Source: Clostridium sp. CS001 (GTDB lineage: Bacteria; Bacillota; Clostridia; Clostridiales; Clostridiaceae). From it: 64,000 nt of DNA. Location of the stretch: positions 124,001-188,000 of the forward strand of contig NZ_JAIZZN010000004.1 of the NCBI RefSeq assembly GCF_020443565.1, in the 5' to 3' direction. How positions within the stretch are numbered: the first letter of the stretch is position 1; each line of letters opens with the position of its first letter. The notes beneath the pieces are model-generated. The model did not search any database. It worked only from the letters and a program-made list of their open reading frames with translations, and was not told the DNA's origin. The position numbers and the translations under genes are program-made. Shown here piece by piece: positions 35,002 to 45,825 of the stretch.

Positions 35002-37386
35002 TTATTCAACTCCTCTTTTATAGTGGCCTCTAGTATAGTTTTTAAATTCTCCCTGCCATGTTCTTTCCATATAGTTTTTTAGTACTTCTATAGTCTCTTC
35101 ATAACTTTCATGGATAAAATCTAATCTAAAAGAAGAAATATTGTTTTTTGTAATTTCCCCAATGTTTGCGATTAAATTTACAGGCACATTATTATAAATA
35201 TAACTTCTGCAATATTTGTCCGTATTAATACTAAATTCTTCACCCATTCTATCTTTAAGTGTATAACATCCCTTAGTGCATTTTTCAATACAAGCTTTAT
35301 CTGAAGTTTTATTACCGAAAACACTTCCTATAGCGCAATATTCACTAACCATAAGTTCATATTTCCCATAAACCATTATTTGAAGTGGCAAAGAGCTTTT
35401 CACTGCAATCTCCTTTATTTCCTTTTGATTTAACTCTGCACTAATACAAGTTCCTGTTAAAAAACTCTTATAAAAGTCTCCGGCATATCTATTAAAAACA
35501 TTTAATTTATAATCCCCAATTATAGATATTTTCTTATGGAACCTACTAATTATACCTAGATTAGCAGTAACAACGCCCTTTAACTTATCTATATTATCCT
35601 CAATATACGTGCATATAGTTTCAAACTCTTCCCTTATAATACTAGGGGCCTTGAAATAAATATTTACATCATAGTCTTTAATGTCAATATTGCTCCCTCT
35701 CATAAAAGGATTTATGGCAATATTATTAAAACCCATTTCAATTGCTGCTCTTAATTGATCATTATTGGTCACATGTATAAGTGTCTCCGGCATAATACTT
35801 TCTTTTTTGCTCTTAGCTTTTGAATAATTTTTTTCATCTAATAACCTAAATTCTTTTCCATAATTAATTTCTTTGCTGCTTTTTCCTCTTTTGTATCTTC
35901 CTATTATTTCACTTTGGATATTATCAGTTAATTCTCGTCTAACTGAGTTAAGTGAGGCCATAGGAAGAAATCCTTCTTCAAAAATCTCAAACCTTACTTC
36001 ATTTATTTTGAAAGGAGTGTCTCCTGTTTTTGAAAGGCTTTGAATTATTCGATCCTTATCAAGTGGTTTATTTACAGCAACTTGAACCATATCTCCTTGT
36101 GCACTAAATATCTTTCCTAGATAATTTGCTCTTATGACAAATGGATTATTTACACTAAACTCTATGGATAAATCCAGATCCATTTTACGTTTAAATGCAT
36201 CACTGTAACTTTTAGATAAATCATTCATTAGTTCATTATCAGAAATCTTATATAAAAGGTCTCCTGCCTTAAATTTAGTGGGCTTTAATAAAACCTTATC
36301 CCCGGGAAATGCTTTTTCTATTTCAATTCCATTTTTAATGATTTTAGATATAACAAAACCATCATCACCAAACATTACACCATCTTTTAAAGCTACATTT
36401 TCTAATAGTATTACTGTTAAATCATTATTAACTTTGCCGATTTTCAGTCCAGAATTTTTAGGAAGATTGTATGCCATCATATCTTTTCCGGTATTACCGT
36501 ATAGATATGCCTTTGAAAATCCTTCTCTATTAAATAGTTGAGTTAAAACTTTAATGTCCTTATCTAACTTTTGTATTGTATTATTATAGATATTGTCAAG
36601 TTCACGTCTATATATCTCTACAACACCTGAAACATATTCTGGTTTTTTCATTCTTCCTTCAATTTTCAGTGAAGAAGTACCTGTTGCTACTATATCCTTT
36701 AAGTTTTCTATTGTGCAAATGTCCTTAGGACTTAAAAGGTATGCTTCATCTTCTCTTCCAGTATTTTTATCTATTAGTGTATAAGGTAATCTGCAAGGTT
36801 GTGCACATCTGCCTCTATTTCCACTTCTACCACCAATAATGCTGCTCATAAGGCACTGCCCTGAATAGCATATACATAGTGCTCCATGAACAAAAATTTC
36901 TGTTTCTACTTTTAGTATGTTAGATATATAATCAATTTCATTTAAGCTAAGTTCTCTTGAGAGAACTATCCTCTTAAATCCAATTTCCTTTAAAAACAAG
37001 GCAGCCTCACCATTGTGAACTGTCATTTGCGTGGAAGCGTGAATTTCAAAGTCAGGGAAATTACTCCTTATCAAATAAATAAGACCAGTATCTTGAAGTA
37101 TCAAAGCATCTACTCCAACATTATATAAAAATTCTACATACTGCAAAATTTCTTTTAATTCATTATCCTTAACTAATGTATTTAAAGTAACATAGACACG
37201 AACTCCATAAATATGGCAATAGTCTACTGCCTTAGTAAGATTGTCATTGTCAAAATTAAAAGCATATGCTCTTGCCGAAAATTTACTTCCTCCTATATAA
37301 ACTGCATCTGCGCCCATTTGTACTGCTGCATATATACTCTCCATACTTCCTGCTGGGGCTAGTAATTCAATTTTCTTCATCTTCAT
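35002..37386 (-). CDS. U32 family peptidase/hydroxylase with DUF3656
   Basis: This 794-residue protein opens with LLAPAGSMESIYAAVQMGADAVYIGG, the start of the U32 family. The four-cysteine region GRCAQPCRLPY and the motif EIFVHGALCICYSGQC lie near residues 165-200. The C-terminal half includes a DUF3656-type region and a second cysteine group (ACIEKCTKGC, near 720). Long U32 proteins with this layout are related to RlhA, which hydroxylates 23S rRNA, so an RNA-modifying role is possible. The start at 37386 has an AGGAG site. It is the first gene of a four-gene unit with mutS2. Confidence 0.85.
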   Translation of the reverse strand: MKMKKIELLAPAGSMESIYAAVQMGADAVYIGGSKFSARAYAFNFDNDNLTKAVDYCHIYGVRVYVTLNTLVKDNELKEILQYVEFLYNVGVDALILQDTGLIYLIRSNFPDFEIHASTQMTVHNGEAALFLKEIGFKRIVLSRELSLNEIDYISNILKVETEIFVHGALCICYSGQCLMSSIIGGRSGNRGRCAQPCRLPYTLIDKNTGREDEAYLLSPKDICTIENLKDIVATGTSSLKIEGRMKKPEYVSGVVEIYRRELDNIYNNTIQKLDKDIKVLTQLFNREGFSKAYLYGNTGKDMMAYNLPKNSGLKIGKVNNDLTVILLENVALKDGVMFGDDGFVISKIIKNGIEIEKAFPGDKVLLKPTKFKAGDLLYKISDNELMNDLSKSYSDAFKRKMDLDLSIEFSVNNPFVIRANYLGKIFSAQGDMVQVAVNKPLDKDRIIQSLSKTGDTPFKINEVRFEIFEEGFLPMASLNSVRRELTDNIQSEIIGRYKRGKSSKEINYGKEFRLLDEKNYSKAKSKKESIMPETLIHVTNNDQLRAAIEMGFNNIAINPFMRGSNIDIKDYDVNIYFKAPSIIREEFETICTYIEDNIDKLKGVVTANLGIISRFHKKISIIGDYKLNVFNRYAGDFYKSFLTGTCISAELNQKEIKEIAVKSSLPLQIMVYGKYELMVSEYCAIGSVFGNKTSDKACIEKCTKGCYTLKDRMGEEFSINTDKYCRSYIYNNVPVNLIANIGEITKNNISSFRLDFIHESYEETIEVLKNYMERTWQGEFKNYTRGHYKRGVE

Positions 37387-37496
37387 CTTTATCTCTCCTA
37401 TTAACGTTCTATGTTTTATTATACATTAAAATTTGTGATAAATTAAGAAATTTAGTACTATAATTTTTTTTACTTACTTTAGATTGCTAATTAATA

Positions 37497-37532
37497 ACTA
37501 ATAAAACCTCTACCACAAAAGTGATAGAGGTT
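37497..37532 (-). terminator. Terminator after the chemoreceptor gene
   Basis: AACCTCTA (37505-37512) pairs with TAGAGGTT (37525-37532), with an inner CAC/GTG pair. On the minus strand it is followed by TTTTATTA. It starts four bases after the chemoreceptor stop. Confidence 0.85.
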
Positions 37533-37536
37533 AAAA

Positions 37537-39573
37537 TTAAATTTTAAATTTACTAATACTTTCTCTTAAGTTGTCTGCAAGAGCATTTAAGTTTTCTGCC
37601 GCCCCTACTATTTCTTGAAGTCCTGCTGCCTGTTCTTCAGTAGATGCGCTTACCTCCTCTGAAGTTGCTGCAGTCTCTTCTGACACAGCCGATGCACTTT
37701 CAATTCTTTCACTTACTATATCTTTGTAGTTATTTATTTCTTTAAGGGAGCTATTTACACTATTCATATCATTTTGAAGTAATTCCATTGCTTGTTCAAT
37801 TTTTATAAAAGTTTCATTAGTAGTTTGTACGCTTTTATCAGTTTTAGCATTCAGTTCCTTAGAATTCACTGTTTGCTCTAATACTTCGTTAACACTCGTT
37901 CTTATTACATTTATCACTTTATCAATTTCTGAAGCTGAAACGGACGATTGTTCTGCAAGTTTTCTAACTTCATCTGCAACTACTGCAAATCCTTTTCCCG
38001 CCTCTCCTGCTCTTGCTGCTTCTATACTAGCATTTAAAGCTAATAGATTTGTTTGCTCCGTTATTGCTTTTATAGTATCAGTTATAGCACTTATTTTAAT
38101 AGAATTCTCTGCTAAAATCTCTACCTTCTTAGCTACGTCATCATTAGCCTTTGTGTTTTCTTCAAATACTTCTCTTAAATTATTAACTACTATTATACCT
38201 TCCTCTGTTGACTGTTTAACATCTAAAGATGCTTTAATCATATTCTTAGCATTAATAGTAGATTTATTTACTTCTTCCCCTAGTGTATTAGAGTAACTGA
38301 CGCTTTCCTCTAAAATTTGAGACTGCTCGTTTGCCCCTTGTGCAATTTGCTGCACCGCTCTTGCAACTTCATCTCCTACAGCATTTGACTGCTCAGTAGT
38401 TGCCGCCAAGGATTCTGCTGAATCCTTAACTTTATTTGAGCTCTCTACTACATTTTTTAAAACTACAACCATATCTTCTATCATATTATTTACAGAATTA
38501 ATAATTTGTTGTATTTCTAAGCTAGCTTTTTGATCTTTCTCTGCCCTTTGAGTAAAATCGCCTTCCTTAATTTTTTCTAAAACATCAACTAATTTTACCA
38601 TTGGTCTTGTTATTTTACCTGAAAACACCTTTCCCACTAGAATTACAAATACAACTGATAATAATAGAACTATAAAAGGCATTGTTAATCCTTCAGTTAT
38701 TTTTGCCGTTTGTTCAGCTAAAGGAATAAACCCTACTATTGTCAAATTAGTTTTTTCATTTACGGCCTTGTATACTAAACATTTTTGACCATCTATACTT
38801 GATATGATCTTGTTTTCCTTTAAATCCATTATATCTTTTATCCAAGATTCTTGCTGCGAATTTTTACCTAATAAGCTCTTGTCTTTATGTGCTATAATTG
38901 TACCTGTACTATCTAATACAGCTGAAAACCCATCTTTACCTAATTTAATACTTGATACAATATTAGATACCAATTCTAAATCTATATCTATTGCCATTAC
39001 TCCAACAAGTTTACCTTGGTTATCTTTAACTGTTTTTGCGAAAGTCATTAAATATTTTTTAGTAATAGCATCCTCATAGGGTTTTGTTACAATTACTTTT
39101 CCATCATTGTTAACTGCAGCTTTATACCATTCCCTTGAAGTTGGATCAAAGCTACTATCTAAGTCAGCCTTAGGTACAATATATGTTTTTTTATCTACAG
39201 TACCAAGATATATACTTAATGCATCTGTATGGGTTTTTGTAAAACCCTCAAAACTTTTAATTAACCATTGTACCGAATCCGGATTAGCATTAACCATCAT
39301 AGCGTTTGGATCATTGGATAGCATATTTGTAGATTCATAACTAGTTTTATATAATGAAACTATAGATTCATCGATCCTTGAAATGCTTTGATTTGATATA
39401 CTATCAAATTCACTCTTTAAATTTTTTGATAAACTATAGTATGTTCCTACTGAAATTGATATTATTGGCAAAAATGCTACTACAACTAATAATAATATTA
39501 ACTGAAAACTCAGTCTTTTACCCTTTGAATCCTTATTTTTTGAACCATCTTTGTCGGATATGCTTTTCTTCAT
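37537..39573 (-). CDS. Methyl-accepting chemotaxis protein with Cache domain
   Basis: This 678-residue transmembrane receptor should send an external signal to CheA. The first membrane segment is at about 22-43. An extracellular dCache domain follows (about 47-290); its ligand-pocket motif is SREWYKAA near 146. The second membrane segment is at about 296-317, HAMP at about 318-370 and the signalling coiled coil to the end. The hairpin tip reads [19 protein letters not shown]. The ligand is unknown; amino acids are common for dCache. It is monocistronic, with a strong GGGGG site and its own terminator. It serves as a reference for the broken receptor at 41166-43114. Confidence 0.93.
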   Translation of the reverse strand: MKKSISDKDGSKNKDSKGKRLSFQLILLLVVVAFLPIISISVGTYYSLSKNLKSEFDSISNQSISRIDESIVSLYKTSYESTNMLSNDPNAMMVNANPDSVQWLIKSFEGFTKTHTDALSIYLGTVDKKTYIVPKADLDSSFDPTSREWYKAAVNNDGKVIVTKPYEDAITKKYLMTFAKTVKDNQGKLVGVMAIDIDLELVSNIVSSIKLGKDGFSAVLDSTGTIIAHKDKSLLGKNSQQESWIKDIMDLKENKIISSIDGQKCLVYKAVNEKTNLTIVGFIPLAEQTAKITEGLTMPFIVLLLSVVFVILVGKVFSGKITRPMVKLVDVLEKIKEGDFTQRAEKDQKASLEIQQIINSVNNMIEDMVVVLKNVVESSNKVKDSAESLAATTEQSNAVGDEVARAVQQIAQGANEQSQILEESVSYSNTLGEEVNKSTINAKNMIKASLDVKQSTEEGIIVVNNLREVFEENTKANDDVAKKVEILAENSIKISAITDTIKAITEQTNLLALNASIEAARAGEAGKGFAVVADEVRKLAEQSSVSASEIDKVINVIRTSVNEVLEQTVNSKELNAKTDKSVQTTNETFIKIEQAMELLQNDMNSVNSSLKEINNYKDIVSERIESASAVSEETAATSEEVSASTEEQAAGLQEIVGAAENLNALADNLRESISKFKI

Positions 39574-39687
39574 GATATTGCCCCCCTATTTATTTTCTAA
39601 TACTTTATATATCGACATTTTTTTCTCGTTCTTTAGTAATTTAAGTATTATTTATTGATAATATTTTTAAATTCATTCTGTTTTTTC

Positions 39688-39730
39688 AAAAAAAAAAAAA
39701 CAATGAGCCATTTAAATGACTCATTGTTTT
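39688..39730 (-). terminator. Terminator after the WG-repeat gene
   Basis: AAAACAATGAG (39697-39707) pairs with CTCATTGTTTT (39720-39730), with an inner CATTTAAATG. On the minus strand it runs into more than ten T. It lies 29 bases after the WG gene stop. Confidence 0.92.
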
Positions 39731-39758
39731 AAGTATATATATTTTTCAAAATAAGTTT

Positions 39759-40772
39759 TTAAGACTGTAACTTCCAAATATATTCCCCTAATTTATTAAT
39801 GTACCCAATTTTCTTACCTACTTCAACTCTTGCAATCCCATTGTTAAATTCATAGGCTTCTTCAAAATTTGGCTCTATGACCATTTCACCTTGGCAGTCT
39901 ATATAACCCCACTTTTCTCCTATTTGAGCAGCCATTAAACCTTCACTAATAATATCCAAGTCTTCAAACTTAGTAGGTATTAAGATGTTTCCCTTTGTAT
40001 CAATACAACCATACTTTTCATTGTTACAAATAATAGCTACACCATTATAAAAATTATCTGCCCATTGAAAACCAGGTTTTATAATTAGCTCTCCACTAAA
40101 ATTTATATACCCGTATTTTTCTCTAATTTCAACTGGCGCCAGTCCTTCACTAAACTCACCTGCAACTGTATACTTGAGTGGTATAATATATTCACCTTTA
40201 CTATTTATATACCCGTACTTTCCATTAGTGCAAACTAGTGCAATACCATTCTTAAAGGCATAGGCATAATCATAATTTTCTTCTATTATAACTTTGCCTT
40301 CTCTATCTATATAAGCTATTTTACCACCTATTTGTACTGTTGCTAACCCTTCACTAAAATCATTAGCATCTAAAAACTCCAAAGGAACTATCTCTATTCC
40401 TTTACTATTTATATATCCCCATTTATATCCAGTCTTTACTGCTGCTCTTCCTTCCATAAAAAAATTGCCTTCTTCATACTTAGGCTCTACTATAAGTTTA
40501 CCAAATAAATCAATATAACCAATCCTGCCTTCTAATTTTATTGCTGCAAGTCCTTCATTAAACTGCCAAGCTTCATCATAAATAGGTGCTATTATAAATT
40601 CCCCGGTCTTATTTATAAAACCGTATTTTTCCTCTAAAGCAGCTATTGCCAAGTTTCCTTGAAACTCCTCAGCATAATCAAACTTAAATTCTATAACTTC
40701 ATTTCCGTCTTTATCTATATAACCATATTTCTTTTTTAACTTTACTGGATATAACTCTTGCTCATTGTTCAT
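39759..40772 (-). CDS. WG-repeat protein, ten repeats
   Basis: This 337-residue protein is made almost entirely of WG repeats of about 32 residues. The core (Y/W/I-G-Y/F-I-D/N, then a Gly-glutamate-rich turn and F-x-E-G) occurs ten times, for example WGYINSKG and YGYINFSG. It has no signal peptide, so it should be cytoplasmic. WG repeats form a beta-propeller- or solenoid-like surface thought to bind partners; no enzyme activity is known to me. It is transcribed divergently from the broken chemoreceptor gene and ends in a very strong terminator. Confidence 0.85.
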   Translation of the reverse strand: MNNEQELYPVKLKKKYGYIDKDGNEVIEFKFDYAEEFQGNLAIAALEEKYGFINKTGEFIIAPIYDEAWQFNEGLAAIKLEGRIGYIDLFGKLIVEPKYEEGNFFMEGRAAVKTGYKWGYINSKGIEIVPLEFLDANDFSEGLATVQIGGKIAYIDREGKVIIEENYDYAYAFKNGIALVCTNGKYGYINSKGEYIIPLKYTVAGEFSEGLAPVEIREKYGYINFSGELIIKPGFQWADNFYNGVAIICNNEKYGCIDTKGNILIPTKFEDLDIISEGLMAAQIGEKWGYIDCQGEMVIEPNFEEAYEFNNGIARVEVGKKIGYINKLGEYIWKLQS

Positions 40773-41165
40773 AACTATACCTTCCCTTCATTACTGCCTT
40801 GTGTAAACTATATACTATCATTATACACTAAATTCTCTTAAATTTATTATAAAATATTCCCTTTTACTCTATTTTAATATATAAAACATTATCCTCAACT
40901 TTCTCTAGTACATAACAATTTAATTAGTTTATCTTTTGTTTTACTTTTCAATTGTAAGATACTATTAATTAAATTTTAAATAAAAATAAAGATATATTTA
41001 AAACTAATTTAAATTTATAGAAAATACAGTTATTTTCATTGCATTAAGTCGCATTTTGTATTATATTGATATAGCATTGTATAAATATAACAACAAATAT
41101 AATGGTAATTTAATTAAAGATCAATTCAAGTATTAATCAAGAATTTGCAGGGGGAATAATTTAAT
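40773..41165. other. Divergent intergenic region of 393 bases
   Basis: The region separates the WG-repeat gene from the broken chemoreceptor gene. It is very AT-rich. Apart from a plausible plus-strand promoter at 41056-41085 I see no conserved hairpin and no small gene. The minus-strand promoter could not be fixed. Confidence 0.5.
41056..41085 (+). promoter_or_regulatory. Possible promoter of the broken chemoreceptor gene
   Basis: TTGTAT (41056-41061) and TATAAA (41080-41085) are 18 bases apart. The leader would be about 75 bases. Confidence 0.4.
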
Positions 41166-43114
41166 ATGAAAACTAAAGACAAAACTAAAGACAAAACAAA
41201 ATCTAAGCATTTATCTTTAAAAGTGAAAATAGTAGCTTCTTCACTTTTAGTACTTTTAACAACCTTAATTATTTTTTGTTCTATTATGGTATTAATTGTA
41301 AAGAATAAAATGGAGCTTCAAATGAAGACTGATGGAAACATAATTGTTAGTCAGATTAAGGAACGACTTTCATCTAATCAAACTGTTTCAAAGGAACTTG
41401 ACACTCTACTAGGCGAAAAAATTGTTAGTTCAGCATATCTTATTGGTACGACTCCAAATGTTTCAAATGAATATCTTGTAAACGTGTCTAAAAAGTTAAA
41501 TATTGACGAGATTAATGTAGCTGATGCAAATGGAGTTATTATCTTTTCAAACATGTCAGGCAACTTAAAATATAAATACCCAGAAGACCATGCAGTTCAA
41601 AAAATTATAAAAGATAAGAAAACTGAAGTTATTGAAGAAATCCGTCAAAGTGGAAACTTAAAGGATAATTATTATAAATACGGTGCTGTTGCAACACCTA
41701 GTGGTGGGTTTGTTCAAGTTGGAATTCTTGCTAATACAGTTAACACTATTCTTACTTCCGTAAGTACTCAATCACTTATTGATGAATTAGGAAAGGACAC
41801 AAACATTGCATATGCTTTAACAATAGGAAAGGATTTGAAAGTACTTACACACACTGAAAAGGATCGAATTGGCAATGTACTAAAGGATGAAGGAAGTATT
41901 TCTGCCGCTAAAGATGGCAAAGAGTATTCTTCTATTTTTATGTACAAAGACGTTGAGAGAGTTTACGATGTATTAGTACCTATTTATGAAAATCAACAAC
42001 ATATAGGTGCTGTGGATATAGGTGTTTCAATGAGAAATGTTCAGTCTGCCATTAATTCTGTATTAACAAGTTCATTTTTAATAACACTTGTTTCTTTCAT
42101 ATTAGGTTCATTACTACTAGTATTGTTAGTTTCAAAACTTATTAATCCCTTAAAAAACTTAGTAACACTTGCCAATGATGTTTCTAATGGAGATTTAACA
42201 AAAGAAATCAAGGTAAAATCTAAAGATGAAATAGGTCTTTTAAGCATAAGCTTCAATGAAATGATTGTTAATCTTCGTAACGTGACTAAAAAGATTAGTG
42301 ATATTTCTACAATGTTATTATCTTCTTCAGAGCATCTGTTACATTCAGGAGAACAAAGTTCCATGGTTTCAAATCAAATTGCTTCAGCAGCCCAAGAATT
42401 GGCACATGGTTCAGAAAAGCAATTTATTGCTACAGAAGATATTTCAAAGAACACTATAAAAATAGCCAATAATATGGATACTATTAAAGAAGAAATAACT
42501 AGTGTTTCTCAAAATGCAGATGAGACAAGTTCTTTAGCAAATGATGGACGAGCTAAAATGAATGATCTAATAACTCAAATTAAAGTTATAAAAGACAAAG
42601 TAGATTACTTGCTCTAAATGCTTCCATTGAGGCTGCAAGGGCTGGAGAATCTGGAAGAGGTTTCTCTGTTGTTGCTGAAGAAGTAAGAAAACTAGCTGAG
42701 GAAACTATGGAGTCTTCTAATAGCATAAAAAAACTTATACAAAACACTCAGCAAAATGCTAAAACCGCACTATCTTCAATTGAAGAAGGCAGTTTAGAAA
42801 CCCAAAAGGGCACAATTAATGTGCAAAATGTTGATAATTCACTTACGGAAATTATTGCAGCATTTGAGGTTACTAAAAACAAGCTAACTGTTGTAACTAA
42901 TAATATACTACATTCAAATGAAATTACTGAAAGCTTAGCAATAAGTTCAGAAAACATAACTAAGGTTTCAGAAGAAAGTGCCGCTGCTACAGAGGAAGTT
43001 GCTGCATCTATCCAAGAACAATCAAGCACCATCGATGAGATGTCCTCTTCAATTAGACGGCTAAAAGAAATGGCTGTAGATCTTCAAAATAGTATTAAAA
43101 TATTTAAAATTTAG
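41166..43114 (+). pseudogene. Chemoreceptor gene broken by an out-of-frame deletion
   Basis: The first frame runs from ATG 41166 to a stop at 42617. It gives two membrane segments (about 21-45 and 290-312), an extracellular Cache-type region, HAMP and the first part of the signalling domain, ending IKDKVDYLL. The second frame continues without a start from about 42605 to 43114. It reads [19 protein letters not shown], then the usual RKLAEE and the C-terminal coiled coil. Against the intact receptor at 37537-39573, roughly four heptads before the hairpin tip are missing. The junction lies near 42597-42604, and the frame changes there. A single-base sequencing error cannot explain the lost residues. 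The first product would be a receptor without its tip. Confidence 0.85.
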
Positions 43115-43162
43115 CATATAAGATACATCCATAGACTCTACAAAAGGAATTGTCTTTATAAA

Positions 43163-43219
43163 AAAGCTCCCATTAAAGCATAAGTGTATTACTGCGCACT
43201 TTGTTTTAATGGGAGCTTT
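43163..43219. terminator. Bidirectional terminator between convergent genes
   Basis: AAAGCTCCCATTAAA (43163-43177) pairs perfectly with TTTAATGGGAGCTTT (43205-43219), with a further inner AAGTG/CACTT. The T-run is best on the minus strand, for the DUF4349 gene. On the plus strand it could end the broken receptor transcript. Confidence 0.88.
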
Positions 43220-43224
43220 AAATT

Positions 43225-44154
43225 CTATTTGCTTATTTTCCTACGTTTATAAACGAATCTAACTATTAAAAGTATAATAGTTAAAATCACCAAATAAGGT
43301 ATGCTTATTGATATTACTACAACAAGATCTTTTCCAAAATTAAGTAAAGATTTTAAAGAGGAAGTAAATCCATTTATAATTTTTCCTCCAAAAGAACCAG
43401 GATCTTCTTTGATGTCATAGACTTCACTTAATTCTATACTTAGCGTAGAAAAATCTATAAGATTATCCCATTTCTTAAGATTTCCAGTTAAACCTTCAAT
43501 TTCATATCTAACACTAGTTAATTCCTTTTCTACTACAATTATATCTTTGAGTTCGCCAGTTTTCTTTAATAATTCTATCAGTCTTTCTTCTTGAATGTTT
43601 AAAGATTTTAAATGTGCCTGAGTATCAAAATATGCACTTGTTACATCCTCAGATGAAATTTGCTTACTTGTAATGCTTCCTACTTTTCCAACATCTAATA
43701 TAAAATCATCAAACTTTGTCTTAGGGATCCTTAAGGTAAATTGACCCCTTCTTCTTTCTTCATACGATTTCGACTCAATGCTTTTACCAGATACATTTGA
43801 ACTTTGAACATATCCCATAGCAGTATTGGTCTTACTTAAAATATATTCTACTGTTTCATCGAAGTTTAAAGTCTCCATCTGTATTGTTCCATTTCGTATT
43901 ATCTTACCCTGACCCTCTAACGAATTGCTTGAAAGAGGAGTATGTTCCTTCCCTACCGTAGAATTATTATTGGATTTAGCATCATCTTTCACTACATTAC
44001 CGTTTGTTCCGAAACCTGCATCAGCCTGTGGAACTGGCATACCCACTTTATTTTCATTACTTGCAGTTCCCTTTTTACCACACCCTATAGCCAAAACACT
44101 GATTAAAATAATTGCTACTATTATTGCTATTATATTTTTAGACTTCCTTTTCAT
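43225..44154 (-). CDS. DUF4349 lipoprotein
   Basis: This 309-residue exported protein has a lipobox (LAIGC, Cys25) after a basic N-terminus and hydrophobic core, so it should be a lipoprotein. A low-complexity linker follows (about 30-80). The DUF4349 domain (about 85-270) begins KIIRNGTIQMETLNFDETVEYI and contains a coiled coil (EERLIELLKKTGELKDIIVVEKELTSV, residues about 190-225). A final membrane segment (about 277-300) and a basic tail give a double anchor. The function is unknown; related proteins occur beside anti-sigma systems, but none is visible here. The start has a GGGGGG site. Confidence 0.82.
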   Translation of the reverse strand: MKRKSKNIIAIIVAIILISVLAIGCGKKGTASNENKVGMPVPQADAGFGTNGNVVKDDAKSNNNSTVGKEHTPLSSNSLEGQGKIIRNGTIQMETLNFDETVEYILSKTNTAMGYVQSSNVSGKSIESKSYEERRRGQFTLRIPKTKFDDFILDVGKVGSITSKQISSEDVTSAYFDTQAHLKSLNIQEERLIELLKKTGELKDIIVVEKELTSVRYEIEGLTGNLKKWDNLIDFSTLSIELSEVYDIKEDPGSFGGKIINGFTSSLKSLLNFGKDLVVVISISIPYLVILTIILLIVRFVYKRRKISK

Positions 44155-44321
44155 AAAATTTAACCCCCCTGTAAATTTTCCTATATATAGTTATATACGT
44201 ATGTTATGTATTAAAGTCGCATACTTTTTCAAAGTATGTAATTATATCTTAAAATATACATGATTCTTATCACCTTTTTAATTAAATCGGAATACTATTA
44301 TAGTGAAAGGGGTGTATATGC

Positions 44322-44618
44322 ATGAATTCTAGAGAAAAGTTTACTGGAAACAAAGAAGAGTTTTACTTTTTCTTAAAAGATCAAATTGTTAGATTATTCA
44401 AGGAAAAACTCAAAATAGAGGGAAACCCTGTTTTAATCCCAGACAATGAAGAATTAGATTATCAAATTAAATTTGATAGCGATGAAACTTATGGTGATTT
44501 TGTAATTAAAGTTAAATGGGGAGAAAAACCAGAAGGAATTGAAGACTTTGAAGAAGATCTAAAACAAGATTTAAAAGAAGATTTAAAAGAGGATGAGGAT
44601 AATCCTTTTGAGTTTTAA
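44322..44618 (+). CDS. Small acidic protein, amphi-Trp-like
   Basis: This 98-residue protein is acidic, with an EDLKQDLKEDLKEDEDNP tail. The first 70 residues (helix EEFYFFLKDQIVRLFKEKL, then VLIPDNEELDYQIKFD and FVIKVKWG) resemble the small amphi-Trp domain in length and pattern. I am not sure of that family. No signal peptide is present. The start at 44322 follows an AAAGGGGTG site. It stands alone between the DUF4349 gene (divergent) and the coat kinase genes, with a weak hairpin after it. Confidence 0.6.
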   Translation: MNSREKFTGNKEEFYFFLKDQIVRLFKEKLKIEGNPVLIPDNEELDYQIKFDSDETYGDFVIKVKWGEKPEGIEDFEEDLKQDLKEDLKEDEDNPFEF

Positions 44619-44729
44619 TTAGTTTTTAAGAAACATTCTCTGAGGATGCCTTATAAAAGTAGTATTTATTAAATTCATCTATTAACTAATACTATTTTAA
44701 ATTAGTTTTCTTTTCCTTAATGCAAAAGT

Positions 44730-44750
44730 AAGCTCCTCAGGGCTTTGTTT
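44730..44750 (+). terminator. Weak terminator after the small acidic protein gene
   Basis: AAGCTCC (44730-44736) can pair with GGGCTT (44740-44745) around a short loop with one bulged base, followed by TGTTTTC. It lies about 110 bases after the gene. Confidence 0.35.
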
Positions 44751-44781
44751 TCATTTTATAGAATTAAAAGGAGGTTATCTT

Positions 44782-45804
44782 GTGGAAGAAGAAAATATAA
44801 ACTTAATATTATCTCAATATGATATTGCGGTTACTAATATAAGAAATGAATGCAATAAAGGAAAAAAAGCAGTTTGGTGGATAAAAACAAAAACTGGTGA
44901 TAAAATTTTAAAAAAACATTCCTGCTCCGCTAAAACTCTTGAATTCATACTTGCAGCTGTAGAACATTTAGGTAACAACAAAGTTAAACTTCCTAAAATC
45001 ATTAAAACAAAACAAAACACTAGATATATAAAAGGAATAGATTGTTGCTATGTTCTAAGTGATGCCATACCTGGAGTTACTCCAAATGAGGACAAACCCC
45101 AAGAATTAAAAATTATTGTAGAACAATTAGCTAACTTTCACTATGCTTCTAAAAATTTTGTTCCCCCCACTGATTGTAAGATAAGAACTCATTTAGGACT
45201 TCAAAAGGAAGAATTTGAAAATCAAATGAATAAAACAAAAGGCTTTTATGACATGGAACTTTCAAAATCTACTCATTCGGAATTTGAATCAATTATCATA
45301 AACGCCTTTCCTTACTTTTACAAAAGAATGCAACTAGCTATAGCTGAAAATCAAAAGTCTGGATATGAAAAATGGGTTGAATCTGATAAAAACTTAAACT
45401 GCCTTTGTCATCAAGACTTCACCGCTGGAAATTTAATTCTTACAAAATCAAAAGAAATATTTGTTTTAGATATAGATTCTATTAGCATTGATTTGCCGAT
45501 AAGAGATATAAGAAAATTTTTAAATAAAGTAATGAAAAGGCGGGGCACCTGGGACTTAGCCCTAACAAAACAAATGCTACAATGGTATAACAATATAAAT
45601 CCTCTTGAATCTTGGAAATGGCAAGTCCTTAAACCAACAATAACCTTCCCTCATCTCTTCATTGGGATAATGAGTAAATACTATGAAGGACGCGAAGCTT
45701 CCTGGACTGAAGATAGATATGTACAAAAATTAAATACAATGATAAAAACAGAAAAGTCTATAGAACCCATTCTACAAAATTTTGAAAAAATTATTCCTTC
45801 ATAG
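44782..45804 (+). CDS. CotS-family spore coat kinase-like protein
   Basis: This 340-residue protein has the aminoglycoside phosphotransferase/kinase-like fold of the CotS spore coat family. The catalytic loop is CHQDFTAGN (Asp and Asn of the Brenner motif) and the metal aspartate is in VLDIDS. A lysine in KKHS near residue 40 may replace the usual ATP lysine. CotS proteins are needed for spore coat assembly. The start is a GTG at 44782, fixed by AAAGGAGG before it. A second copy follows after 21 bases. The substrate is unknown. Confidence 0.85.
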   Translation: MEEENINLILSQYDIAVTNIRNECNKGKKAVWWIKTKTGDKILKKHSCSAKTLEFILAAVEHLGNNKVKLPKIIKTKQNTRYIKGIDCCYVLSDAIPGVTPNEDKPQELKIIVEQLANFHYASKNFVPPTDCKIRTHLGLQKEEFENQMNKTKGFYDMELSKSTHSEFESIIINAFPYFYKRMQLAIAENQKSGYEKWVESDKNLNCLCHQDFTAGNLILTKSKEIFVLDIDSISIDLPIRDIRKFLNKVMKRRGTWDLALTKQMLQWYNNINPLESWKWQVLKPTITFPHLFIGIMSKYYEGREASWTEDRYVQKLNTMIKTEKSIEPILQNFEKIIPS

Positions 45805-45825
45805 GCTAATATAGGAGGCATTATT

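Noticed and set aside
44322-44618. Toxin-antitoxin partner role for the small acidic protein
   Set aside because: It stands alone, with no small basic partner gene next to it, and its fold pattern is closer to an amphi-Trp-like module.
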